A stretch of 64,000 nucleotides of DNA from Candidatus Melainabacteria bacterium (lineage in GTDB: Bacteria > Cyanobacteriota > Vampirovibrionia > Gastranaerophilales > Gastranaerophilaceae), in contig QHMH01000013.1 in assembly GCA_003258795.1 (NCBI GenBank), positions 15,864 to 79,863 on the forward strand. Reading direction: 5' to 3'. Below are positions 18,363 through 27,867 of the stretch, one piece after another (the stretch's first letter is position 1; each line of letters begins with the position of its first letter). A program made the translations under genes and the position numbers. Below the pieces are notes generated by a model. That model had not been told where the DNA came from, did not search any database, and was given only the letters and a program-made list of their open reading frames with translations.

Positions 18363-19160
18363 ATGGAAAGCATAAATGCAAATATTGTAAAGAGAATATT
18401 TTTAGGGTCAATAGCTTTAGCGATAGTTATATTATCATTATTTACTTCTTATGATTTGTTTTTTCTTTTAGCTTGTGTATTTCTAATAGCTACGTTGGTG
18501 GAATATAGAAAAATGTTAAAACATGCTGATATATATCCATATCCTGCTGTTTGTGAAGTTTTTGGGATTTTAATATTGTTAGGAGCTATCGCAGGCACCA
18601 CTTCAGAAATAATATTGCTCGGAATTTTTGTATCTTTTTTGTGTGGGATAATAATTCAATCAAAACCTTTTTTTGAAAATCTCACGGCTACAATTTTAGG
18701 ATTTTTGATAGTTCTGCCACTTTCTTACATTCTTCTTATTTTAAATATAAATAACTTGCTTGTTCTATTGCTTTTGTTGGTTGTTCCACTTGGCGATTTT
18801 GCAAGTTCTGTTATTGGGGCAAAATATGGAAAGAAAAAACTTTGTGAAGGAATTAGTCCAAATAAAACATTTTTAGGTGCAGTGGTAAACTTAATCACAA
18901 TTTCCTTGTTAACTGTTATTTTTGGGGAAATTTCAGGTGGTAATGTTTTTGCTTGGCTTGGGTTAGGTATGGTTGTTTCTGTATTTTCTCAAATTGGAGA
19001 TTTATCAATGTCTTTAATTAAAAGAGGTGTTGGAGTAAAACACTCAAGTAATTTATTCCTTCATTATGGTGGTTTGATAGACAGAATAGATGCATTTATT
19101 TTCTCTGCGCCAGCAATGTACATATATTGTATGATAATGATTTCTGGAGGGTTATTTTGA
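18363..19160 (+). CDS. cdsA: Phosphatidate cytidylyltransferase CdsA
   Basis: CdsA makes CDP-diacylglycerol from phosphatidic acid and CTP in the inner membrane, the branch point for phospholipid synthesis. The 265-residue protein has about seven to eight hydrophobic helices and the C-terminal family signature in the form 'SQIGDLSMSLIKRGVGVKHSSN' followed by 'HYGGLIDRIDAF' (consensus S...KR...KD...HGG..DR.D; Asp after Lys is His here). The substitution at the KD position is unusual but the rest of the signature is intact. The stop overlaps the next gene's start. Confidence 0.88.
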   Translation: MESINANIVKRIFLGSIALAIVILSLFTSYDLFFLLACVFLIATLVEYRKMLKHADIYPYPAVCEVFGILILLGAIAGTTSEIILLGIFVSFLCGIIIQSKPFFENLTATILGFLIVLPLSYILLILNINNLLVLLLLLVVPLGDFASSVIGAKYGKKKLCEGISPNKTFLGAVVNLITISLLTVIFGEISGGNVFAWLGLGMVVSVFSQIGDLSMSLIKRGVGVKHSSNLFLHYGGLIDRIDAFIFSAPAMYIYCMIMISGGLF

Positions 19161-20245
19161 AAATAGATAGCTCATTCCTGTTTGATTTTGCAAGAAATTG
19201 TTATTCCGCACTTTCATATTATAACCCGTCTGGCAAAATTCTTCCCCCATTAAGATTTTTATGCGAATTAACATATCAATGTAATTTAAGATGCCCTTTT
19301 TGTTATCTTGGGGAAAAAAGAGAAAAAAACGAACTATCAACAGAAGAGTGGATAAACGTTTTTAAACAAATTCCGAGATTTTCTTTTTTACAGTTGTTGG
19401 GTGGAGAAATATTTTTAAGAAAGGATGCTTTTAAGCTTATTCACGAAGCTTCAAAAAGAACTTTTGGTAAAGTTGGAATTGTTACTAACGCATCATTGTT
19501 AACAGATGAAAATATTGAAAAACTAATGAATGAGAAAATCTTACTTCTTTCTGTGTCAATAGATGGTATAGGGGAAAAACACGATACAATTAGAAATAAA
19601 AAAGGTTTATATGAGCAAGCAGTAAAAGCACTAAAACGTCTTAAAGAAAAACGGGGGAAACATAAATATCCATTGCTTGAAATTAAAACGGTGGTTTTGA
19701 AGGATAACTTGCAAGATCTTCCAAAACTTTATGAGCTTGCAACAGATATGAATTTAGACTTTTTAACTTTTTCTTTTGTTCGTGAAACAGGTTTAAGACA
19801 GGATTCAAATATGCTCGATGAATATCCTGAAGAAATTTATTCAAAAAAATATCCACTAAAAACTTATTTTGATATGCAAGAATTTGAAGATGTGTACAAA
19901 AAACTTGAAAGAATATCAAAAAAATCAAATACATTACTTCGCTGGGCACCGAAATTTAAACCCACAAAAGATATAAAAAGAATAAAAAAACTATTTGAAA
20001 AAGGTGAAAATGATATCGAAACCCTATATGAACCCTGCAATTTTCCTTTTCATGATGTTTTTATAAATCCAGAAGGAATTGTTTATCCGTGTTTCCCAGT
20101 AAATATGGGATCTGTAAGAGAACATAAAATTATGGAAATTCTGAATGGAGAAAAATTCTGTGAGTTTAGAAAAAAATTAAGACGAGAAAAAGTTTTAAAT
20201 CCTTGTCATCTTTGTTGTGACCTTTATCCAAAGAAAAATATTTAA
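19157..20245 (+). CDS. Radical SAM/SPASM domain protein, coupled to cdsA
   Basis: I start at the TTG at 19157: GGAGG lies seven bases upstream and the codon overlaps the cdsA stop, while the first ATG-like alternative lies inside cdsA. The 362-residue product has the radical SAM motif 'CNLRCPFC' near residue 40, then 'LLGGEIFLRKD', 'VSIDGIGEKHD' and a C-terminal SPASM-like cysteine set ('CNFPFHDVFINPEGIVYPC' in parts, then 'CHLCC'). Such enzymes modify peptides or proteins using auxiliary iron-sulfur clusters. Coupling to cdsA hints at a lipid- or envelope-related role, but this is inference. Confidence 0.8.
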   Translation: MKIDSSFLFDFARNCYSALSYYNPSGKILPPLRFLCELTYQCNLRCPFCYLGEKREKNELSTEEWINVFKQIPRFSFLQLLGGEIFLRKDAFKLIHEASKRTFGKVGIVTNASLLTDENIEKLMNEKILLLSVSIDGIGEKHDTIRNKKGLYEQAVKALKRLKEKRGKHKYPLLEIKTVVLKDNLQDLPKLYELATDMNLDFLTFSFVRETGLRQDSNMLDEYPEEIYSKKYPLKTYFDMQEFEDVYKKLERISKKSNTLLRWAPKFKPTKDIKRIKKLFEKGENDIETLYEPCNFPFHDVFINPEGIVYPCFPVNMGSVREHKIMEILNGEKFCEFRKKLRREKVLNPCHLCCDLYPKKNI

Positions 20246-20258
20246 TGGTTTTTTTCCG

Positions 20259-20286
20259 TTGCATTATATAGATAAGGTGTTATAAT
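20259..20286 (+). promoter_or_regulatory. Promoter of topA, leaderless type
   Basis: TTGCAT (20259-20264) and a perfect TATAAT (20281-20286) are separated by 16 bases. The topA ATG follows only seven bases after the -10 box and no ribosome site is present, so transcription probably starts at or just before the start codon. Confidence 0.6.
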
Positions 20287-20293
20287 CAATTAC

Positions 20294-22564
20294 ATGGTTG
20301 CAACAAAAGAAAAAAAACAAGAAAAAGCCCTTGTAATAGTCGAATCTCCAGCAAAATCTAAAACAATTAAAAAGATTTTGGGTTCGGGTTATGAAATAGA
20401 AGCAAGTTTCGGTCATATTAGAGATTTGCCAAAAAATGTTTTGGGCTTTGATGTAAATAACGATTTTGAACCTGGATTTGAAATTATTCCAGAAAAGAAA
20501 AAGGTCGTTACAAAATTAAACCAACTTTCAAAAAAAGTAGACAAGGTTTTCCTTGCATCCGACCCCGACCGTGAAGGAGAAGCTATTGCTTGGCATGTTA
20601 GACAAGTTCTTTCTGTTCCAGACGATAAAGTTTATAGAATAGAATTTAACGAAATTACTCCAAAAGCTGTAAAATATGCGGTAGAACATCCAAGAGAAAT
20701 AGATATGGATAGGGTTAAGGCACAGCAAACAAGACAAATCTTGGATAAACTGGTAGGTTATAAATTAAGCCCAATTTTGTGGAAAAAACTTGGAAATTAT
20801 AGACTATCTGCAGGTAGAGTTCAATCTGTTGCGTTAAGAATGATTTGTGAGAGAGAAGATGAGATTGAAGCTTTTGTCCCTCAAGAGTATTGGTCAATTT
20901 CTGCTGAGCTTTCTAAACAGGATGAAAAATTTATTGCAGAATTGAGCAAAATCAAAGGAAAAGCGGTAGACAAAAATATAAAAAATGAAGAAGCTGCTCA
21001 AAAAATTGTAGATTATCTATGTGAAAAGAGTACCGAATTTGAAGTTACAAAAGTTACAAAAAGAGAAACTAAAAGAAAACCAACTGCTCCTTTTATAACG
21101 TCTACGCTACAAAGGGAAGCAAGTTCAAAACTTGGATATGGCGTTCAAAGAACAATGCAAATTGCACAGAAACTTTATGAAGGTATAGAATTAGATTCTG
21201 GTGCAGTCGGTTTGATTACCTATATGAGAACAGATTCAACAAGAATTTCTGATGATGCTCAACAAATGGCAAAAGATTTTATCTTGAAAAACTTTGGTGA
21301 AAAATATTATCCAGAAAAGCCAAATGTATATGCAAAAGGTAAACAAAATGTTCAAGATGCTCACGAAGCTATTCGACCTTCATATCCAGATAAAACTCCA
21401 GAAAGTATTAAACAATATCTGTCAGAAGAGCAATATAAACTCTATAAACTTATTTGGAATAAGTTTATGTCCTCGCAAATGTCTAATGCGACGGTTGCAA
21501 ATAAAACTGTTGAAATCTCAGCTGGAGATTACACTTTAAAGGTGGGAACAAGTAAAATAACTTTTGATGGATTTTTAAAACTTTATGATGATTCAGAAGG
21601 TGAAGAAAAAGAAAAAATGAAAATGCCAGACCTTTCACAAGGTGATAAGTTAAATTGCCTGAAAGTTCTTCCAAAACAACATTTCACTCAACCTCCACCA
21701 AGATTTTCTGAAGCATCTCTTGTAAAAGCTCTTGAAGAATATGGTATTGGTCGTCCATCAACTTATGCATCAATTATCACAAAAATTCAAACCAGAGGGT
21801 ATGTTGATAAAGTTGACAAGGCCTTAGTTCCAACCTTGTTGGGTAGAACTGTTTCAAAACAATTAGTTTTGCAGTTTAAAGAAATCATGGATTACAAATT
21901 CACTGCGGGGATGGAAACGAAACTTGATGATATAGCTGAAAAGAAATTGGTTTGGAATAAGGTCCTTAAAGATTTTTATTCTGAATTTATGGTTACTGTA
22001 AATGAAGCAATGAAAGATACTGGAAGAATTACAGTAGAATCAAAACTAACCTGTCCAAATTGCGGAAAACCAATGGTATTACGTTCAAGCCGGTACGGAA
22101 ATCAATTTTTGGGATGTTCCGGCTACCCAGAATGTAAAACGGTTATGTCTTTGAATGCACTTGAAGAAGGTTACACTCAAACAAATGAACCTGAAAAATC
22201 AGATGAAAAATGTGAAAAGTGTAATTCAGATATGGTTGTAAAAATTGGCCCTTATGGCAAATATCTTGAATGTGTTAATTGCCAGAATAGAAAACGCATT
22301 GTAAAGACAACTGGTGTAAAATGTCCAAAATGTGGTGGTGAAATAGTTCAAAGAAAATCAAAATATGGGAAAATTTTCTATGGTTGCAACAAATATCCTG
22401 ACTGTGATTTTGTCCTTTGGTATGAACCAACTGGTGATATTTGTCCAAAATGTAAATCTTTGTTAGTAAAAAAAGTTTTGAAAAAAGGAACTTTTAAAGA
22501 ATGTTCTAACAAAACTTGTGATTATTCTGAAAAAATTGAGGAGATGCCACAAAATGACGTGTAA
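20294..22564 (+). CDS. topA: DNA topoisomerase I (type IA) with four C-terminal zinc ribbons
   Basis: Topoisomerase I relaxes negative supercoils by single-strand breakage. The Toprim domain opens the protein ('ALVIVESPAKSKTIKKIL', 'FLASDPDREGEAIAWH'), the active-site tyrosine lies in 'GLITYMRTDSTRIS', and the core motifs 'SAGRVQSVALRMICERE' and 'RPSTYASIITKIQTRGYV' are present. The C-terminus carries four cysteine pairs of zinc-ribbon type (starting CPNC, CEKC, CPKC and CPKC). At 756 residues it is a normal length. aroE overlaps its 3' end by 11 bp. Confidence 0.97.
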   Translation: MVATKEKKQEKALVIVESPAKSKTIKKILGSGYEIEASFGHIRDLPKNVLGFDVNNDFEPGFEIIPEKKKVVTKLNQLSKKVDKVFLASDPDREGEAIAWHVRQVLSVPDDKVYRIEFNEITPKAVKYAVEHPREIDMDRVKAQQTRQILDKLVGYKLSPILWKKLGNYRLSAGRVQSVALRMICEREDEIEAFVPQEYWSISAELSKQDEKFIAELSKIKGKAVDKNIKNEEAAQKIVDYLCEKSTEFEVTKVTKRETKRKPTAPFITSTLQREASSKLGYGVQRTMQIAQKLYEGIELDSGAVGLITYMRTDSTRISDDAQQMAKDFILKNFGEKYYPEKPNVYAKGKQNVQDAHEAIRPSYPDKTPESIKQYLSEEQYKLYKLIWNKFMSSQMSNATVANKTVEISAGDYTLKVGTSKITFDGFLKLYDDSEGEEKEKMKMPDLSQGDKLNCLKVLPKQHFTQPPPRFSEASLVKALEEYGIGRPSTYASIITKIQTRGYVDKVDKALVPTLLGRTVSKQLVLQFKEIMDYKFTAGMETKLDDIAEKKLVWNKVLKDFYSEFMVTVNEAMKDTGRITVESKLTCPNCGKPMVLRSSRYGNQFLGCSGYPECKTVMSLNALEEGYTQTNEPEKSDEKCEKCNSDMVVKIGPYGKYLECVNCQNRKRIVKTTGVKCPKCGGEIVQRKSKYGKIFYGCNKYPDCDFVLWYEPTGDICPKCKSLLVKKVLKKGTFKECSNKTCDYSEKIEEMPQNDV

Positions 22565-23402
22565 AGCTGCGTTGATTGGAACACCGTTAAAGTATTCTCT
22601 TTCCGCTGTAATACATGAAGCTGGGTTTAAGAGTTTGGGAATAGATGCTACATACGAAAGACTTGAAACATCTCCAGAGGATTTAATTTCAAGGATAAAG
22701 TTCTTAAAGGCAAATGGATATACTGGTTTTAATATTACAATTCCTTTGAAAGTACCAATGAAATTGTTTTTGGATTCTTATGATAAAACTGCTGATATCT
22801 CGGGCTGTGTAAATACAGTGAAAATTTGTCCTGATACAAGTTTTAAGGGTTATAATACTGATATTTATGGATTTAAAAATTCTATCCCCAAAATGGTTCA
22901 AAATAGCTTAAAAGGACAGAATGCATGTGTTTTAGGAACTGGTGGTGCTGCGAGAGCTGTTTGTATTGCTCTTGTTGAATTAGGTGTAAAACAAATAAGT
23001 TTTTATTCAAGAAATATAATAAATTCTGCAGAAATGACAGATTTTTTCAGAAGAACTTATCCAGACGTAAAATTTAACTTGTTCCAAATGTCAAGTACTG
23101 GAGAAATGTTTAATTGTGCAATCCTTGTAAATGCAACTCCAGTCGGAATGAGAGGACATTCTGCAGATGAAATGCCAATAAAATTATCGCTATTGAAACA
23201 ATTGCCTAAAACAACATTTATTTATGACGTTATATATAATCCTTATAAAACTCTGTTATTGAAAAAAGCTGAAGAAGAGGGCTTTAGTTTTGCAAGTGGG
23301 CTCGATATGTTGATTTATCAAGCAGCAAAAGCAGAAGAAATTTGGACTGGAAAAACCCCAGATATTGATAAAATGAAAATTGCAGCATTAGAAAATATAT
23401 AG
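22554..23402 (+). CDS. aroE: Shikimate dehydrogenase
   Basis: AroE reduces 3-dehydroshikimate to shikimate with NADPH in aromatic amino acid synthesis. I choose the ATG at 22554, preceded by GAGGAG within the end of topA; the product is 282 residues. Substrate-binding motifs are visible: 'GTPLKYSLSAVIHEAGF' at the N-terminus, 'FNITIPLK' with the catalytic Lys, and 'GYNTDIYGF' with the catalytic Asp. The NADP-binding loop is 'VLGTGGAARAVCIAL', and 'NATPVGMRG' and 'YNPYKTLLLKKAEEEG' follow. The topA-aroE overlap implies co-transcription. Confidence 0.95.
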   Translation: MTCKAALIGTPLKYSLSAVIHEAGFKSLGIDATYERLETSPEDLISRIKFLKANGYTGFNITIPLKVPMKLFLDSYDKTADISGCVNTVKICPDTSFKGYNTDIYGFKNSIPKMVQNSLKGQNACVLGTGGAARAVCIALVELGVKQISFYSRNIINSAEMTDFFRRTYPDVKFNLFQMSSTGEMFNCAILVNATPVGMRGHSADEMPIKLSLLKQLPKTTFIYDVIYNPYKTLLLKKAEEEGFSFASGLDMLIYQAAKAEEIWTGKTPDIDKMKIAALENI

Positions 23403-23407
23403 AAGGT

Positions 23408-23968
23408 TTATCTTGCTTTTATTGCGCCCCAAGCTCTTACAGAGTCTTTTTCAAATTTTATAAGATAATATCTATCTTTTGCTGAATATTCAATAGTTGC
23501 TTCTGAATATACGTGTTCATCTGGATCTATCTTCTTTTGTTTGATAAGTCGTTGCCGTTTCTTTGTAGCTCTATTCTTTTTCCAAATATATTTTTTTTGT
23601 TTGAAATATCCCGATGGCATTTGATCTTTTCTTTTCGCTTCATCTTTTTGTCTGTCAATTTCTATTTTAAAAACAGGAATTATTGCGATAGTATTTCCAG
23701 ATTGTACGAGATATAAAAATTCTCGTCCAGCATCAAGTGAAAGTTGATAATATCCTGCCGGAATTATATTCATCCTTTTGTCATATATTGGATCAACTAT
23801 TATCAAAACAGGGTCATCAATGCTTGCGGGACCATATTTATAATGACCTTGATCTTTTGGTTGAAGTCCAGAAGGATAAGCATTTTCTCCTCTTGGTGGG
23901 GTGAAACCTTCAAGATTATACTCTGCAATAAGATTCGTGCTCATCATGCATGCAAGAAGAAATTCCAT
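23408..23968 (-). CDS. Conserved-looking hypothetical protein coupled to rnpA
   Basis: I do not recognise this 186-residue protein. It begins with a weak hydrophobic stretch (MEFLLACMMSTNL), continues with a Pro- and Tyr-containing segment, has a compact hydrophobic middle ('DDPVLIIVDPIYD', 'NIIPAGYYQLSLD', 'EFLYLVQSG'), and then a highly basic linker rich in Lys and Arg (about 110-148) before a short C-terminal domain. Its start overlaps the rnpA stop (TAATG), a position where many bacteria carry yidD; it does not look like YidD. A surface-anchored or nucleic-acid-contacting role is conceivable but unsupported. Confidence 0.6.
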   Translation of the reverse strand: MEFLLACMMSTNLIAEYNLEGFTPPRGENAYPSGLQPKDQGHYKYGPASIDDPVLIIVDPIYDKRMNIIPAGYYQLSLDAGREFLYLVQSGNTIAIIPVFKIEIDRQKDEAKRKDQMPSGYFKQKKYIWKKNRATKKRQRLIKQKKIDPDEHVYSEATIEYSAKDRYYLIKFEKDSVRAWGAIKAR

Positions 23969-24318
23969 TATTTTATTCCTTTTAAGAGTTCTTCTATGGA
24001 CTTTTGGATGTCGTTGAAGTTTTTATTTAATGCATTTTCATGACCTACAAAAATCAATGACATATAATTATCTGGAGCGAGTTTATTCTTCATAATAAGA
24101 CGATAAGATTCTCTCATAAGCCTTTTTAACCTATTTCTTTTAACAGCCCTTTTATGTGTTTTTTTGCTAACAACAAACCCTACTTTTGTTAGAACGCTGT
24201 CATCGGTTTTTTCTTTGCCAGCCCATAATGTTATTCCTCCTTTTGAAAGAGAGTGTTTAACTTTATATGTAGCAATAAAGGCAGAATGTTTTTTTAATCT
24301 ATACTTTTTATTCAACAT
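23968..24318 (-). CDS. rnpA: Ribonuclease P protein component
   Basis: RnpA is the protein cofactor of RNase P, which trims the 5' ends of tRNAs. The 116 residues include the family signature 'KKTHKRAVKRNRLKRLMRESYR' (seen in two pieces) and the N-terminal 'KKYRLKKHSAFIATYK' pattern. Upstream, TAAGAT lies six bases before the ATG with no ribosome site, matching the leaderless pattern elsewhere in the window. The usual rpmH neighbour is absent; the divergent gene upstream is tolC-like. Confidence 0.93.
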   Translation of the reverse strand: MLNKKYRLKKHSAFIATYKVKHSLSKGGITLWAGKEKTDDSVLTKVGFVVSKKTHKRAVKRNRLKRLMRESYRLIMKNKLAPDNYMSLIFVGHENALNKNFNDIQKSIEELLKGIK

Positions 24319-24389
24319 TCCAAAATCTTAACATAAATTTTTTTTTTATGAACAATTTGTGATAAAATACATTATAAAAAAGGAATAGC

Positions 24390-25772
24390 ATGGTGAAAGT
24401 ATTTAAGATTGTTTTAATGTGCATATTTTTTCTTACTGCTCCAGTGTTAGCCGAAACTCTTCACACCAGAGCGGAAAAGGTGGATATAACCTTTGAGCAA
24501 GCATACCAACTGATGTTGAATAATAACAACATGCTAAAATCACTTTCCATGGCAAAACTCCAGAGTAAATATGAAAAAAATGCTGCAATTGGTGAATATT
24601 TCCCTAAAGTTGGACTTAATGCAACATATATTCATTTCGCAAACCCAATATCTGTTACAACAGATATGTCAAGATATCATATGCCAAATATTGACACTCT
24701 CATTCAAGACGAAAATGTTATTGCTTTGGGTGGTTGTGCGTGGTGGAATATCTTCACAGGTGGTAAAATTCTTGCGTTAAACGCTGCTGCAAGAGCGAAA
24801 CTTGAGGCTACTAATTTTAAATATGCACAAATGCAAGATACATTGACTGTTGATTTGGTTAAAAAATATTATGGATTAGCACTTTCAAGAGAAGTTGTAG
24901 AAGTTAAAAGACAGTATATGGAAGATGTAAAAAAACATTTAGTTGATGCAAAAGCTCTTGAAAGAGAAGGTTTTATTTCAAAATCGGAAAGATTACATGC
25001 ACAAGTTGCTTATGACGAAGCTCTAAGAGATTATAAAGCTTCAAAAAGAGATACTCTTGTAATTGAGGAAGCATTAAAATCTTTAATAAAAGAAGATTCT
25101 GTTAACTTAAAAAATGTAGAAATAGTGCCACTTTCTGCACTTTTTTTGTTTGAAGATAGTTCAATAAATTTAAATGAAATGAGAGAAAACGCCTTAAAAA
25201 ATAACCCTCAAATAAATCAGTTAAGGGCAAAAAGAAAAGTAATGCAGGCAAAATACAAAGGTGAAATTGCAAACTATTTTCCAACTGTAAGTTTATTTGC
25301 TGCAGATATCTTGGCTGCTTCTGATTTGTCAGCACAAGTTCCTCGCTGGGCTGTAGGTGGAACAGCTAATCTTGTTTTGTTTGATGGATTCTCCCGCTAC
25401 AATAAAGTTAGGGCTGCTGATGCAGGAAGAAAATCAGTGGATTATGAAATTCTTGAAGCACAATATAATATCGAAACTTTAATCTATTCTCAATATCAAG
25501 AATTGATGAAAAATAAAGAACTTTTTGAAAGTACAGAATCATCACTTAAAGATGCAAAAGAGGCATTAAGAACTGCAACTTTAGGTTTTAAAGAAGGAAT
25601 TAAAACCTCTCTTGATGTGACAGATGCTCAATTAAGACTTGAAAAAGTTAAACTTGAAAGATTGCAAGCATTGTATAATTATGATCTTGCGCTTGCAAGA
25701 ATGCTTCAAACAAATGGAAATACTAAAGATATCCTGATATATTCTCAAGGAACAAAAACGGAGATAAAATGA
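24390..25772 (+). CDS. TolC-family outer-membrane efflux protein
   Basis: The 460-residue protein starts with a signal peptide (cleavage likely after 'APVLA') and has two copies of the outer-membrane efflux repeat with long helical hairpins ('FEQAYQLMLNNNNMLKSLSMAKLQ', 'MRENALKNNPQINQLRAKRKVMQAKYKGEIANYFP' in parts, and 'YNKVRAADAGRKSVDYEI'). Such trimers form the exit duct for efflux or type I secretion across the outer membrane. AAGGA precedes the ATG. Its stop overlaps the start of the HlyD-type adaptor by 4 bp, so tolC, adaptor and two permeases form one operon. Confidence 0.93.
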   Translation: MVKVFKIVLMCIFFLTAPVLAETLHTRAEKVDITFEQAYQLMLNNNNMLKSLSMAKLQSKYEKNAAIGEYFPKVGLNATYIHFANPISVTTDMSRYHMPNIDTLIQDENVIALGGCAWWNIFTGGKILALNAAARAKLEATNFKYAQMQDTLTVDLVKKYYGLALSREVVEVKRQYMEDVKKHLVDAKALEREGFISKSERLHAQVAYDEALRDYKASKRDTLVIEEALKSLIKEDSVNLKNVEIVPLSALFLFEDSSINLNEMRENALKNNPQINQLRAKRKVMQAKYKGEIANYFPTVSLFAADILAASDLSAQVPRWAVGGTANLVLFDGFSRYNKVRAADAGRKSVDYEILEAQYNIETLIYSQYQELMKNKELFESTESSLKDAKEALRTATLGFKEGIKTSLDVTDAQLRLEKVKLERLQALYNYDLALARMLQTNGNTKDILIYSQGTKTEIK

Positions 25773-26704
25773 AAAAACACATTATAATTGCAACACTTAT
25801 AATAATTTCCTTTATTGTAGGAATAGTTTATATTCTAAAATCAAATAGGCAAATGCTCTTACAAGGTGAGGTTGAAGTTCGTTCAATCGATCTTTCTTCA
25901 AAAATTGCTGGTAGGGTGGAAAAAATAAACATCGAAAAAGGTAGTGAAGTAAAAAAGGGTGATGTACTTGTTGTCCTTGATATTCCGGAAATAAATGCAA
26001 AGGCTGAACAAGCAAATGCGGCTACTGAACTTGCAGCGGCACAGCAACTCAAAGCATTAAATGGTGCAAGAAGTGAACAAATTGCAATTGCAAAAAGCAA
26101 TTATACATTTGCCAAAAAAACATACGAAAGATTGGAAAGACTTTATTCAGAAGGTGTTGTTCCTTTACAAAAACTTGATGAAGCAAAAGCAAAATATGAT
26201 GCGGCAAAAGAAAACTATACAATGCTTGTGAATGGTAGCAGGGTAGAGGATAGACTTTCTGCAAGTGCAAATGTAAAAAAAGCAAAAGGTGCAGTTGCAG
26301 AAGTAAATTCATATTTAAAAGAAAATAAAATCATTGCGCCAAAAAATGGTACAGTTACAGAGATTACTGTCGAAGAAGGGGAACTTGTTGGTGCTGGTTA
26401 TCCAATTATTACAATTGCAGATACTACTGATTCGTGGATTGTATTTAACCTTAGAGAAGATCTCCTGTCAAAAATTAAAAATGGAACAGAATTTGATGTT
26501 AATATTCCTGCATTAGGAAAAAATAAAATTAGAGTTAAAGTAAATTACATATCAGTTATGGGTGATTTTGCGACTTGGAGAGCAACAAAAGCAAAAGGAG
26601 ATTTCGATCTTAAAACCTTTGAAGTTAGAGCAGTTCCAACAGAACCACAAAGTGACTTACGTGCTGGCATGAGTGCTGTATTTGATTGGAATAAACTTAA
26701 ATGA
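25769..26704 (+). CDS. HlyD/EmrA-type periplasmic adaptor (membrane fusion) protein
   Basis: The 311-residue protein has an N-terminal membrane anchor (about 5-23), a lipoyl-like half motif ('VEVRSIDLSSKIAGRVEKINIEKGSEVKKGDVLVVLD' in parts), a coiled-coil hairpin (about 70-165), the returning lipoyl half ('IIAPKNGTVTEITVEEGELVGAGYPIITIAD'-type) and a C-terminal beta-barrel. It bridges the TolC-like duct and the two inner-membrane proteins encoded next. Start and stop codons overlap both neighbours. Confidence 0.92.
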   Translation: MKKHIIIATLIIISFIVGIVYILKSNRQMLLQGEVEVRSIDLSSKIAGRVEKINIEKGSEVKKGDVLVVLDIPEINAKAEQANAATELAAAQQLKALNGARSEQIAIAKSNYTFAKKTYERLERLYSEGVVPLQKLDEAKAKYDAAKENYTMLVNGSRVEDRLSASANVKKAKGAVAEVNSYLKENKIIAPKNGTVTEITVEEGELVGAGYPIITIADTTDSWIVFNLREDLLSKIKNGTEFDVNIPALGKNKIRVKVNYISVMGDFATWRATKAKGDFDLKTFEVRAVPTEPQSDLRAGMSAVFDWNKLK

Positions 26705-27867
26705 ATTATTACTTAAATGTGATAAAAAGAGAAATCTCATACTTTTCCAAAAGTCGTACTGCATGGGCTTTAATGTTAATTATTCCCATTTTTACGTGTT
26801 TTTTGATTTGTCAAATCTTTAAGGAAGGTTCTCCAAAAAATCTTCCAATAGGTGTTATGGATTTCGATGACTCTGAATTTTCAAGAATGCTTACAAGAGA
26901 TATTCAAGCAATGCCTTCTTGTGATGTAAGAAAAGTCGTTACATCCCTCTCAGAAGGTAAAAACCTCATTGTTAGAGGTGATATATATGCCTTGATTGTT
27001 ATTCCAAGAGATTTTCAAAAAAATTTGTATTTAATGAAAAATCCAAAATTAGTTTTTTATTATAACAACCAAACAATTCTAATTGGCGGTATTATATCAA
27101 AAGATATTACAACACTTGCAAAAACTTTAATGGTTGGTATTGATGCTCAAATGAGGATGAAAAAGGGTTTGCCAAAAGATATTTCTATTAAATCTGCGAA
27201 TCTTGTTGCTGTTGATGAACATATTGCATCAAACCCATATCTAAATTATCAATACTTCCTCTCCTTAATTTCTTTTGGACATATTTTGCAAATTATGGTT
27301 CTATTTGTATCTGTTTGGTCTTTTGGAAGAGAATTTAAGTATGGAAAAACAAAAGAATGGTTACAGTGTGCAAATAATTCAATTATTATAGCTTTCTTGG
27401 GAAAATTGACTCCATATTTCTTTATTTTTTCAATAACATTTTTTATAATTTATTTTATGTATTTTGGATTGTATAATGCCCCGTTTAGGGGGGATTATTT
27501 CTTTATTGTCTTAAATACGTTAACCTTTATCGCAGCTTGTTTATCTTTGGGGGCTTTATTTGTATCCTTTAATGGAAATTTTAGATATAGTTTGAGTAGT
27601 GCTGCTTTTTATTGTGCAATGGGTTTTGCTTTTGCAGGTGTGACTTTTCCTGTCATAAGTATGCCATTGGTTGCTCGTTTTTATAGTGATTTGTTACCAC
27701 TAACTTATTATATAAGGGGGATGATTGATCAAACTTTAAAGGGTGTTCCATCTCATTATAATTTGGAAAATATTTATGCAATGTTTGTTTTGATGATACT
27801 TGGTTTCCTCTCCTTATATCGATTAAAAAAACTTGCTATGGATGAAAGTCGGTGGTATCAAATATGA
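26701..27867 (+). CDS. ABC-2 type transporter permease, first of pair
   Basis: The 388-residue protein has the ABC-2 permease layout of the YbhS/YhhJ group: one N-terminal helix ('AWALMLIIPIFTCFLICQIF'), a large extracytoplasmic domain ('LPIGVMDFDDSEFSRMLTRDIQAMP', 'YALIVIPRDFQKNL') and five or more C-terminal helices. It overlaps the adaptor gene by 4 bp and the second permease gene by 16 bp. No ATP-binding protein is encoded in this operon or nearby, so the energy source must come from elsewhere or these permeases work differently. Confidence 0.88.
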   Translation: MNYYLNVIKREISYFSKSRTAWALMLIIPIFTCFLICQIFKEGSPKNLPIGVMDFDDSEFSRMLTRDIQAMPSCDVRKVVTSLSEGKNLIVRGDIYALIVIPRDFQKNLYLMKNPKLVFYYNNQTILIGGIISKDITTLAKTLMVGIDAQMRMKKGLPKDISIKSANLVAVDEHIASNPYLNYQYFLSLISFGHILQIMVLFVSVWSFGREFKYGKTKEWLQCANNSIIIAFLGKLTPYFFIFSITFFIIYFMYFGLYNAPFRGDYFFIVLNTLTFIAACLSLGALFVSFNGNFRYSLSSAAFYCAMGFAFAGVTFPVISMPLVARFYSDLLPLTYYIRGMIDQTLKGVPSHYNLENIYAMFVLMILGFLSLYRLKKLAMDESRWYQI

